From assembly GCA_964632995.1 (NCBI GenBank), contig CAZWDL010000008.1, positions 28,307-92,306 on the forward strand: a stretch of 64,000 bases of DNA, written 5' to 3'. The notes under the pieces were generated by a model. It ran no database searches, was not told the DNA's origin, and saw only the letters and a list, made by a program, of their open reading frames with translations. This DNA comes from CAZWDL01 sp964632995. Its GTDB lineage: Bacteria > Bacteroidota > Bacteroidia > Chitinophagales > Saprospiraceae. A program made the translations under genes and the position numbers. Of this stretch, positions 7,762-15,564 are shown piece after piece; positions within the stretch are counted from its first letter, which is position 1, and every line of letters starts with the position of its first letter.

Positions 7762-10440
7762 ATGATGGTCAAACGCTTTTTCCCGGTCTTGCTTTACTTT
7801 TTATGGTCCATTTCCCTTATCAGTCAGCCCATGAGTCTGGAGAAGGCGGAACAGTGTGTTCAGTCCGCTAAGAAGATATACGCCCAGAGCGGTGGGAACG
7901 CCAGGTTGGATTCCGCTCAAAGCCGCTGTCTGCAAAAAGCGGTCCGGCTGTTCTTAGATTCGGGAGAAGAATACGTCTCGTATGCCGGGGTGGGAATTTT
8001 CCTGCAGGCGAACCAATTTTTTCTTCAGCAGGCGCCCGATCAGACCGATTCGCTTTTGCAGAAAGGGATTCATCTGGTCGGGCAATATAATTCGCCTTCC
8101 ACCGACTCTTTGCTGGCCATGTTTTACAATTATGCCAATATTCTTTACAGTGAATACTACTACGACTTTGACCGCGCGATGAGCGCTAACCGGCTGGCGA
8201 TCGACTATCACCGGCGCATCGACGAAAAGCATGGCCTGGCTGCGGCTTATCTGAACGGCGCCGGCGCTTACGCGAGGTTCGGCTACTGCGAGCAGGCCGC
8301 AGATTATCTTAAAAAAGGAAAGGCGCTGCTCCCCGAAGTGTCTCCGCTGCCTCGCTTTGAGCTGTTCAATTTTTCCAGGTATTTATCCGGGGTGGTAGAT
8401 TATTGCCGGGCGTCGAAGGAAATTCAGAAGGGAAACTTGTCCGCGGCGAGCGCTCATCTGGATTCGGTCCGGGCTACTTTTTGGAACCTGGCGCCCTTGC
8501 TGCGCTTCACCCAGCAGAACGACAAGCTGAACCGGGTGCTTTTTACCCTTGGGAGTACTTATCTGCTTTCCTTTCCGCCCGATCAAAGCACCCTGGATTC
8601 CGCGGCGTTTTACCTGGAGCAGGCCTTTGAGCTGGGCATGGATGAAGCAGGGGAATCCCGTCCGACCATCCGGTTTTTAAAGGAATCCCAGGCGGCTTAC
8701 CAGATGCCCCCCGACAGTGCGCTGCGTTTTCTAAATGAATTGAGTGATTCAATCGGTTTGTATCGCGAAGGTCGAAGAACGAAGTTGGAGCGTGATCCCA
8801 GCTCTTTTCCATCCAAATATCGCGCGCTGGAAATTACGGCGCTCAAAGCGAGTATGCTTCTTTATTTATACGAGAAAAAAGAAGCCTACCTGCCTTTTCT
8901 GGAACGCGGATTGAAGGACCTGGAGTTGCTGGCGGAATTACTGAACCGTCTTCGTTATCAGTACGGTACGGGGAAATCGCAGGAAATCGCCGGCGAATGG
9001 TTTTCCTACTTTTTTGCCCTGGGCTCCAATATGGCGGAGCGCTTATACCGGCTGACCGGTGAGGAGGAATACCTGGAACGCGGTCTGGCGCTGAGTGAAC
9101 TGAACAAGAGCTACGTCTTGCGCCAATCGGTATTCCGGAAGCTTTCCCAACACACTTTTGAAGGGGAGAAGAAAGCTATTAACGACCGGATTGTGGAGTT
9201 GCAGGCCGCTGTACAACAGCGACAGCTAGATTATCGGGCAGCTTCCCTATCAGAAAAGGAGGAAGCCGGCCGCGCTTTGCTCGACGCCAAGATTCGGCTG
9301 TGGGATTATCTGGAAGCACTGAAAAGCGGTACGCCCGAAGAGCAGGCCGTTTACAAGCAACGCTATAATAACGAATCGCCCACTCTTGATGAGATTCAAA
9401 ACTGGCTGCCGCCAAACACAGCCATTATCGACTACAGTGTGGGTTACGGCATAACGACGGCTTACATCCTGACCCGGACTGAGGTAAAAGTCGATACGCT
9501 TGGAGCTTTCCGCGACTGGAAAAAGCATGTGGATGATTTCGAATTCGGGGTGCGGGAAGATCCCTTCGACTTTCCGCGGCGCGCTTATACCCTCTATGAT
9601 GCCATTGCAAAAAAGGTGATCGATCAGCTGCCGGACCACGTCGAACGCCTGATTATCATTCCGGAAAACCAACTGTGGCGCGTCAGTTTCGGTGCTTTGA
9701 ATACTTCCGCTGAGGGAGAAAAATCCCTGGTCGAGGATTACGACATTGATTACTGTTCTTCGCTTACCTTATTGTTGTATGGCGGTAAGCAAGGTGATCA
9801 GGAGCCAGGGAATCAACTGGGAATTTTTCTGGCGCCCGATAGCGGAGCGGCGACTTCCGGAGCAAGCCTTTGCCTCGGCAATTTCCCACCTCTGGAGGCC
9901 ATGCCGGCTACGGCGAGGCGGATAGCAGATTCCCAGGAGAATGCGGTGCTGATTCCCGGAGCTACCAAGCAGCGGTTTCTGGAAGAGGCCGGTCAGTACG
10001 GCGCCCTGACCCTGGTTTTGCACGGCTGCGCAGACGCCTCCATCCCTAATCCGCTGGACTACGCCCTGATCTTCAACAGCGATTCCGGGGAGGCCCCGGA
10101 CCGCTTGCTGTCGGCCTGGGAGATTCATCAGATGGATCTGACGCGAACGCGTTGGGCCTTCCTCGGCGCCTGCAATGTAGCCTGGGGGCAGTTACGCCTG
10201 GGGGAGGGCCTGGCCAGTCTGGCCAATGCCTTCGCGGCGGCCGGCTGCCCGGCATTGATCGTATCCCGCTATCCGGTTTTTGACTCGCCTACTGCTCAGT
10301 TGATGGCCTACTTTTTTGAGGAGGCCAATTCGGGGGCCACAGCATCCGCCGCCTTAAATAGGGCGCAGCGTCGGATGATCGAAGAAGACTTCCTTCCTTC
10401 TCAGTGGGCGAATATGATGCTGGTGGGAAGGGGAAACTGA
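7762..10440 (+). CDS. CHAT domain (caspase-like) protein with helical/TPR N-terminus
   Basis: 892 residues. A signal-like hydrophobic N-terminus (about 1-24) is followed by a long helical, TPR-like region (about 25-480), a coiled stretch, and a C-terminal CHAT domain (about 555-892). The clan CD caspase-like dyad is visible: His in LVLHGCADAS (about 754) and Cys in FLGACNVAWG (about 799), followed by the typical GEGLASLANAFAAAGC and SRYPVFDSPTAQLM blocks. CHAT proteases process protein targets, and some act in regulated cell death or immunity; here the target is unknown. The gene converges on the sigma/anti-sigma operon at 10549-12272, a possible functional link. Export, if real, would place the protease outside the cytoplasm. 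Confidence 0.9.
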   Translation: MMVKRFFPVLLYFLWSISLISQPMSLEKAEQCVQSAKKIYAQSGGNARLDSAQSRCLQKAVRLFLDSGEEYVSYAGVGIFLQANQFFLQQAPDQTDSLLQKGIHLVGQYNSPSTDSLLAMFYNYANILYSEYYYDFDRAMSANRLAIDYHRRIDEKHGLAAAYLNGAGAYARFGYCEQAADYLKKGKALLPEVSPLPRFELFNFSRYLSGVVDYCRASKEIQKGNLSAASAHLDSVRATFWNLAPLLRFTQQNDKLNRVLFTLGSTYLLSFPPDQSTLDSAAFYLEQAFELGMDEAGESRPTIRFLKESQAAYQMPPDSALRFLNELSDSIGLYREGRRTKLERDPSSFPSKYRALEITALKASMLLYLYEKKEAYLPFLERGLKDLELLAELLNRLRYQYGTGKSQEIAGEWFSYFFALGSNMAERLYRLTGEEEYLERGLALSELNKSYVLRQSVFRKLSQHTFEGEKKAINDRIVELQAAVQQRQLDYRAASLSEKEEAGRALLDAKIRLWDYLEALKSGTPEEQAVYKQRYNNESPTLDEIQNWLPPNTAIIDYSVGYGITTAYILTRTEVKVDTLGAFRDWKKHVDDFEFGVREDPFDFPRRAYTLYDAIAKKVIDQLPDHVERLIIIPENQLWRVSFGALNTSAEGEKSLVEDYDIDYCSSLTLLLYGGKQGDQEPGNQLGIFLAPDSGAATSGASLCLGNFPPLEAMPATARRIADSQENAVLIPGATKQRFLEEAGQYGALTLVLHGCADASIPNPLDYALIFNSDSGEAPDRLLSAWEIHQMDLTRTRWAFLGACNVAWGQLRLGEGLASLANAFAAAGCPALIVSRYPVFDSPTAQLMAYFFEEANSGATASAALNRAQRRMIEEDFLPSQWANMMLVGRGN

Positions 10441-10442
10441 AG

Positions 10443-10491
10443 GGAAGTGGGAAGTGGGAAGTCGGAATTCGGAAGTCGGAAGTGGGAAGAG
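10443..10491. repeat. Heptanucleotide tandem repeat (7 units)
   Basis: Seven contiguous 7-mers of the form GGAAGTG/GGAAGTC (one GGAATTC) directly after the CHAT gene stop. The same unit, complemented, recurs at 63661-63716. Slippage-prone; no function seen. Confidence 0.8.
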
Positions 10492-10548
10492 CCCTTTCCA
10501 TTGAATGGACAGTAGCAAGAGACTGGAAGCATAATAAGACTTCCGGCG

Positions 10549-11658
10549 TTACAACTGGTCGATCAACTCCGGGTTTTCCTGCAGCAGCGCGCGGGCTTTT
10601 TCCCGGTGTTCCGGCGTATTGCTCAGCAGGTAGGCGCGGAGGAGATCAACCCGGATATTTTCCACGGCCCCCGGCATTTTTCGGCGGTAGCGCTGCATAT
10701 TCGGCAGGATAGTTTCCAGTATTTGGACGGCGTCGGCGGCGCGGACCGGCGGTGTGTACAGATAGAGCACACCGAGGTAGTAGGCCCTCGGCGGTGCATC
10801 GGTGTAGTTTTGGTCGTTTTCCCGGAAGAAGTCTTCCAGGACCTGACGGGCTTCGTCGTAATCTCCATTTACGATCAGCGGTTGCCAGTCCGGGCCGGCT
10901 ATTTTCAGGTCCTGTTCGTCCCGCCGGCGAATCTGGTCCATGTAGCCGGCCTGCGGGATGGGACCCAGTTGGCGGCGGAGCGAATCGAGGTTGAGCTCCG
11001 GTTCGGCGGGGGATTGCTCCGGCGCGGAAGGGGGCGTCTCAAAGCTTTGTTCCGGTTCGGCGAGGATGTCTTCCGGTTCTTCCGGGGAGAAGAGACCGGA
11101 GGGCGAATCCGGGGACGGGGAACCGCTTTCCTCCGCCGTATCCGTTTCTTCAAGGACTTCCCCCGGTGGAATGGGGGCGGTGACCGGATCGGCCGGGGTT
11201 AATTCCTCTTCCTGTAAGGGTGGGACATTTCTATTGCCCGGTATTAAGAAATAGAGGGCTCCGGCCACCACTACTCCGAGGAACAGAAGGAGTAACCAGT
11301 TATTCCCGTTGCCTTTACCGCTTTTTCCCGACCGGTTATCCAGGTTAAGCATTTCTTCAAGTTGAGCGCTCTCCCTGCCGTGGCGGTCGAGTTCCAGCAG
11401 GCGTCTGGTTTTGCGAAAGCGTTCTACTGCTTCCCGAAGCGCCTCGTCTTCTTCCAGCCGCGCTTCAAATTCCTCTTTTTCCTTGCCCGAAAGCTTCCCG
11501 TTGACGTAGTCTTCTACCAGGAATTCCCGTCTGACCTCTTCGACAAAGGCCTGCAGTTCCGGATTGCCCTGCATTTGTTCTTCCAGCCAGGCGCGTTCTT
11601 CGTCGCTGATGCTTCCTTCGGCGTATTCGCCGATAATACGATCCAGGTCTTTTTCCAC
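10549..11658 (-). CDS. Anti-sigma-like single-pass membrane protein with C-terminal helical repeats
   Basis: 369 residues. The N-terminus (1-100) has two helical acidic blocks, DYVNGKLSGKEKEEFEARLE and a similar one before it, as in zinc-free anti-sigma factors. One membrane segment follows (about 120-141, NNWLLLLFLGVVVAGALYFL), then a Pro/Glu-rich linker (about 145-220) and a TPR-like C-terminus (about 235-369) that would sit outside the inner membrane. The gene starts 12 bp after the sigma-factor stop, so the two are co-transcribed. Inference: it holds the sigma factor at the membrane until an envelope signal is sensed. The sequence gives the topology but not the signal. No zinc-binding HxxxCxxC motif is present. 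Confidence 0.7.
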   Translation of the reverse strand: MEKDLDRIIGEYAEGSISDEERAWLEEQMQGNPELQAFVEEVRREFLVEDYVNGKLSGKEKEEFEARLEEDEALREAVERFRKTRRLLELDRHGRESAQLEEMLNLDNRSGKSGKGNGNNWLLLLFLGVVVAGALYFLIPGNRNVPPLQEEELTPADPVTAPIPPGEVLEETDTAEESGSPSPDSPSGLFSPEEPEDILAEPEQSFETPPSAPEQSPAEPELNLDSLRRQLGPIPQAGYMDQIRRRDEQDLKIAGPDWQPLIVNGDYDEARQVLEDFFRENDQNYTDAPPRAYYLGVLYLYTPPVRAADAVQILETILPNMQRYRRKMPGAVENIRVDLLRAYLLSNTPEHREKARALLQENPELIDQL

Positions 11659-11669
11659 GGCGGAATGAT

Positions 11670-12272
11670 TTATTGAAGTTGTTCTTTGTCAAATAAAGCT
11701 TCCAGGTTGCGCCGGCAGCGCAGGGCTACCACGCGTACCGCGGCGGCGTTGGCGTAGCCGAGTTGCTCAGCGATAATCGCATAGCTGTTATCCTGCGCGT
11801 AGAGCCGGAGTATTTTCCGGCAGCGCTCCCCCAGTTGGTTCAACAAGCGATTGACCTGATTCCGGATTTCCCGGGACAGGTAGAGATGTTCCGGTGAAGG
11901 GCTCTCCTCTTCCTGATAGCGGTAGAGAAACTCCCGGATGTGATTTTGCTCCCTTTTCTTTTGGCGAAAGTGATTCAGCACAATATTATCGGCGATGCCG
12001 CGCAGGAAGTTTTTCAGGTTGGCTTCTTGACGGTACCGGTCCCGGCGTATGTTGTGCAGCAGGTTGACCAGGGTTTGCATCCCTACGTCCTTGCATACTT
12101 CCTGTTCCAGTTGATGGTTGCCGCGGAGGTAGCGCATCAGGAAGGGATGGTAGGAATCGTAAAGATGCCGGACGGCTTTCCGGTAACGCGGGTCTTCTTC
12201 CGAAAGCTTCAGGGCTTTCAACAACTCATCTTCTGTCATTTCGATAAGGACTGTTCCGGCGTTTTCCTGCAT
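11670..12272 (-). CDS. RNA polymerase ECF-type sigma factor
   Basis: 200 residues, the normal ECF size. Region 2 (about 25-95) carries YDSYHPFLMRYLRGN and NLKNFLRGIADNIVLNHFRQ. Region 4 (about 135-190) carries LNQLGERCRKILRLYAQDNS and a helix-turn-helix YAIIAEQLGYANAAAVRVVA. It redirects RNA polymerase to a small regulon that cannot be deduced here. It is first in an operon with the membrane anti-sigma-like gene 12 bp downstream and faces the CHAT protein gene, which may belong to its regulon. Confidence 0.9.
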   Translation of the reverse strand: MQENAGTVLIEMTEDELLKALKLSEEDPRYRKAVRHLYDSYHPFLMRYLRGNHQLEQEVCKDVGMQTLVNLLHNIRRDRYRQEANLKNFLRGIADNIVLNHFRQKKREQNHIREFLYRYQEEESPSPEHLYLSREIRNQVNRLLNQLGERCRKILRLYAQDNSYAIIAEQLGYANAAAVRVVALRCRRNLEALFDKEQLQ

Positions 12273-12678
12273 AATGAGGCTCGTTAACGGATATGTAAAA
12301 ATAACAGGATAAATGGGATCTCAAAAAAAGTTGCCTTTTTCTGTTAACGATTTTCCACCGGCGGTTACTTCCCCAGTGAAAGACAGATAAACACAATGAA
12401 CCGATTCCGGCTTATCTGCTGAATCGATTTACATCACGCATTACAAGCGTCCAGCTGATTCGAAGCTTCAGTCGCTGGGCCGGGTAATAGCACCCGGTTC
12501 CAGGCGGGGGAGGTATTGCCTTTCCCAATCCATTCGCAAGACCATGGCGGCAACGACCGCCGGTTGGTCCTCGTGCGGGCTGCACGCCTGCACGGGCAGG
12601 CATTGCCGTGCCTGTTTCGGTGGGGAGCTTCGGACAAACCGGGTGATCCAATTTTTCATCATCAAAATTTTGGACACC
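12273..12678. other. Intergenic region without a convincing gene
   Basis: About 400 bp between the sigma factor and the small lipoprotein. Overlapping short ORFs occur in several frames at 12410-12680 but none has a recognisable domain. A GC-rich segment at about 12590-12615 can pair with itself (CAGGCA/TGCCTG). It should hold the promoters of both neighbours; none is clear enough to mark. Confidence 0.4.
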
Positions 12679-12894
12679 ATGATTAGTTTTTTGAAAATCG
12701 GTTATGTCAGCAATACTTTATTCGTAACGCTGCTCGCGGGCTTCTTTTTGCTTGCCTTCAGCAGTTGCACCAAGGAAACATTTTCCTGTGAGGGGTGTGC
12801 GGAAGCCGAGGCGTCATCTGCGGTTATCGAGATGCGGTCGGATACCACGAATGAGAATTCCAGCATCATTTCGGATGATGTGATCAATCCGTAA
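12679..12894 (+). CDS. Small putative lipoprotein
   Basis: 71 residues from ATG at 12679; the longer frame upstream has no signal peptide at its start, so I chose this Met. A hydrophobic signal (TLFVTLLAGFFLLAF) ends in the lipobox AFSSC, giving a mature lipidated peptide of about 43 residues with two further Cys (CEGC) and an acidic, Ser/Asn-rich tail. No family recognised. It ends 30 bp before the convergent gene at 12925. Confidence 0.55.
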   Translation: MISFLKIGYVSNTLFVTLLAGFFLLAFSSCTKETFSCEGCAEAEASSAVIEMRSDTTNENSSIISDDVINP

Positions 12895-12924
12895 TAAGGA
12901 ATGGCCGGGCAGTTACAACAAGTT

Positions 12925-14451
12925 CTACCCGGCCATCATTTTATCTATCTGATGAATCAAATTCCTTAACCATAGCCGGCTGGCAACTTGCCGGTAGGAC
13001 TCTATTTTTCTGAGCCGCTCTGCTTTTTCCTCGCGTTGCCGCTCTGCCTCCCAATTCCTGCAACCGGTTCGATACCTGGATATGCTGTTGCAGATTTCGA
13101 TGAAGTTTTCGTAGGATTCGCGCCACTTTTCATTGAGAAACTCTTTACGACCGAGAAATTTTCTCAGGGCATCTACTTCCTTGTCATAAGCTTCCTCCCA
13201 GGACCAATCCTGCAGAAAGCGCAGAAGATAAGTCCGCACGAGCAAAGTTTTGACCCGTAGGGTGTAAGAGTGTTCCTCGTGGGTGTTTTTCGGAAAGTGC
13301 TCTTGAAGGATGTCAACGGTCTGCTGATATTCCTTTTTGTGAAAATGGAGGTAGGCCAGCGCGAGCTGATAGGCTTTGTCGCGGTACTGAGGTTCCAGTT
13401 CTTCCCGGTAAGCATTCATGAATTTGAGCTGATACTCGAAAGCGCCGGCGGCGGCGGCGCTGAGGGCCATATTCAGGTATTCCCGGTCGGAGATTACATT
13501 GTCGAAACTGAATGCTTTCTGCCTGATACCCTCTTTGGCCCAGAAAAAGAGTTCTCCGGAGGCCGGAGACCAGCCTTGCTGGAAAAGGTAATTGCAGACA
13601 TTCTGAGCCACTTTGATAGTGACGAGGATATCGAGGCCGGATAATTGATTTTTGCGTTTGTGATAAGCTGCTTTCAGTTGAAGGTAAGTGTCGACATTGC
13701 CGGGATCCTGCAGTGAATCAATCATGATGTTGTAAAGCTCGAACAGGGAAGAATCACTATCCGCCGGCTGATTATCCTGGTATAGCGTTTCGATTTGCTG
13801 GAGGGAGAGTGTTTTGCTAAACAGGTTTTTTCGATTGACATACTCCAGGTAGTAACGAAGGATTAAAGCATGACTGAATTTATTGAACTGATCAAATGCT
13901 TTTTGAAAAAATTCACCATCCTTTTTATAGGTCAGCGAATTTTGGTGAAAGTAATTCTGGTGTTCCAGCCACCAGCGGTCTGCAAACTTACCGATGGAGT
14001 CCGGCAGAGCATTCAGCTCTTCGCGAAAGGCTTCGGAGGCCTCCCGGAAGCGCTCGGTGTCGCGGCGGCGCTTAAGGGCGGCGACTTTCGCCCGGTGGGC
14101 CAGCCGACTGTCACCGGTGCGTACTTCCTGATGGATAAAAAACTCAAGGATCAGTTCTTCCAGCCGCTTCATCAGTTTTTTCAGGCTGCCCTCGTCCTCC
14201 GGGCCGCTTTCAGCACCCAGCACATTTTTCAGCAAGGCTTTCCCGCTGATGATGTAACTGTCGGGGTTGTGATAACCGCTGCTCAGACGGTCGAAGAGTT
14301 CTGCCAGCCGCTGGTCGGTATTGAAATACTCCGAATTCAAAAAGGCCCGGAGCTGATCCAGTTCTTCTTTTTCCAACGGGGAGATCAGGGAGAATAAAAC
14401 CGCATTTTCATTTTGTGCAATTTCTTTTCCTCCTGTTCGGATGGGTTTCAT
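12925..14451 (-). CDS. Uncharacterised alpha-helical protein
   Basis: 508 residues, no signal peptide or membrane segment. Almost entirely helical with TPR-like spacing of aromatic and Ala/Leu positions (for example KAYQLALAYLHFHKKEYQQTV at about 360-380), and a charged C-terminal coiled-coil-like stretch (about 460-490). I do not recognise a named family. A cytoplasmic helical-repeat scaffold is the most that can be said. It is transcribed away from the HTH gene at 14682; the 42-bp motif copy 2 lies in the shared upstream region. Confidence 0.65.
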   Translation of the reverse strand: MKPIRTGGKEIAQNENAVLFSLISPLEKEELDQLRAFLNSEYFNTDQRLAELFDRLSSGYHNPDSYIISGKALLKNVLGAESGPEDEGSLKKLMKRLEELILEFFIHQEVRTGDSRLAHRAKVAALKRRRDTERFREASEAFREELNALPDSIGKFADRWWLEHQNYFHQNSLTYKKDGEFFQKAFDQFNKFSHALILRYYLEYVNRKNLFSKTLSLQQIETLYQDNQPADSDSSLFELYNIMIDSLQDPGNVDTYLQLKAAYHKRKNQLSGLDILVTIKVAQNVCNYLFQQGWSPASGELFFWAKEGIRQKAFSFDNVISDREYLNMALSAAAAGAFEYQLKFMNAYREELEPQYRDKAYQLALAYLHFHKKEYQQTVDILQEHFPKNTHEEHSYTLRVKTLLVRTYLLRFLQDWSWEEAYDKEVDALRKFLGRKEFLNEKWRESYENFIEICNSISRYRTGCRNWEAERQREEKAERLRKIESYRQVASRLWLRNLIHQIDKMMAG

Positions 14452-14559
14452 AAAGAAAGCATTTTAGGTTTAGTCGTTTGATTATCAGTGACTTGCTTTC
14501 TTTTGGAATACCTGGGGGAGACAAAAAACTGCCGGGAAGACAGTTTTTTGGCAGAAAAT

Positions 14560-14601
14560 TGTCCAGGGGGAGGAAACAGGTGGTCCCTATTTTGAGGTAC
14601 A
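14560..14601 (+). promoter_or_regulatory. 42-bp bipartite motif, copy 2
   Basis: TGTCCA at 14560 and GGTCCCTATTTTGAGGTACA at 14582, spacing 22 bp. It lies 80 bp before the HTH gene at 14682 and 109 bp from the divergent start at 14451. A further block TTTGATTATCAGTGACTT at 14477, 83 bp upstream of TGTCCA, is matched at copy 3. Confidence 0.55.
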
Positions 14602-14681
14602 GAGCGGCTATTGAATTGGATGAACAGCCACTGCACCCCACATAGCCGGATAAAGCAACTATAGTCAAGGGATTCATAAAT

Positions 14682-14909
14682 ATGGAAAAAACATACGAAA
14701 AAGAAGAATACCCGAAGGTGCATTTTACAGAACACCAGTTACTCATCCTCCAACTCTGGTCCGAACACGCGCGCATCAAGCAGGTCGCCGAAGAGATGGA
14801 CCTCTCCGAACACACCATCCAGACGCATCTCAAACGGATGCGCCGCAAGCTGGGGGTGCGCCGGACTTTTGATGTGTACCGGTATGTGAAGGAGCGGGAG
14901 ATGATATGA
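14682..14909 (+). CDS. Small LuxR/GerE-type helix-turn-helix protein
   Basis: 75 residues consisting almost only of a LuxR-type DNA-binding domain: VHFTEHQLLILQLWSEHA, then KQVAEEMDLSEHTIQTHLKR (recognition helix), then the typical RRKLGVRRTFDVYRY. No receiver or ligand domain, so it would act alone or with a partner. It sits 52 bp before an outer-membrane-like protein gene and could regulate it. The conserved 42-bp motif upstream may be its own control site. Confidence 0.8.
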   Translation: MEKTYEKEEYPKVHFTEHQLLILQLWSEHARIKQVAEEMDLSEHTIQTHLKRMRRKLGVRRTFDVYRYVKEREMI

Positions 14910-14961
14910 CAAACGGCATGATAATTCCACCATATTCCTATTACTAACAAACTCACTCAAA

Positions 14962-15471
14962 ATGAAAAAGCAGTATTTCTTAATCCCGTTTTTGATCGTT
15001 TTCTTTCTCATGGGGAGTCGCTCCGGTGAGGCGCAGGAGTACAAAAGCGCCATCGGCGCCCGCTTGGGGTATCCCCTATCCGTTTCTTTTAAGACCAACC
15101 TCAACGAGAAAAGCGCACTGGAAGCCTACGTCGGATACCGTGGTTTTTCCGGCTTCAACTGGCTGTCGGCCAGCGGCGCCTATCTCATTCACGATGACCT
15201 GGGTGATACCGAAGGTCTGCGCTGGTACTACGGCGGCGGCGCCGGCGTCATTTTCTGGAGTTACGACGACGACTTCTTTTTCGAGGATACCGAGTCGAGC
15301 CTCGGCTTTACCCTCAACGGCTATATCGGCCTGGAATACACCTTTTCGGATGTACCGATCAACCTGACCCTGGACTGGGTGCCGACCTTCATCATTTCCG
15401 GTTTCGGATCGGCTACAGGCTTCGGGGCGGATTACGGATCGCTGGGGGTGCGCTATGTGCTGTCGCGGTAA
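14962..15471 (+). CDS. Small outer-membrane beta-barrel-like protein
   Basis: 169 residues. Signal peptide about 1-24 ending GEAQE. The mature part has alternating amphipathic strands with aromatic girdles (ALEAYVGYRGFSGFNWLSAS, GLRWYYGGGAGVIFWSY, LNGYIGLEYTFSD) and ends in a short strand, RYVLSR, as in eight-stranded barrels. Specific function unknown. Likely linked to the HTH gene 52 bp upstream. Confidence 0.65.
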   Translation: MKKQYFLIPFLIVFFLMGSRSGEAQEYKSAIGARLGYPLSVSFKTNLNEKSALEAYVGYRGFSGFNWLSASGAYLIHDDLGDTEGLRWYYGGGAGVIFWSYDDDFFFEDTESSLGFTLNGYIGLEYTFSDVPINLTLDWVPTFIISGFGSATGFGADYGSLGVRYVLSR

Positions 15472-15506
15472 TCCGGATACCGGGATGGCTTGAATTACAA
15501 TTTTAT

Positions 15507-15538
15507 GGAGGAAGACTGTTTTGAAACGGTCTTCCTCC
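15507..15538. repeat. Near-perfect 32-nt inverted repeat
   Basis: GGAGGAAGAC pairs with GTCTTCCTCC, and GTTT/AAAC pair inside with one mismatch. It lies between 14962-15471 and the next gene. No T-run follows, so it may be an mRNA-stabilising or weak termination hairpin. It falls in the false N-terminal extension of the next ORF, which supports the start at 15565. Confidence 0.6.
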
Positions 15539-15564
15539 ACACTCACCTGAAATATCCCCATACC

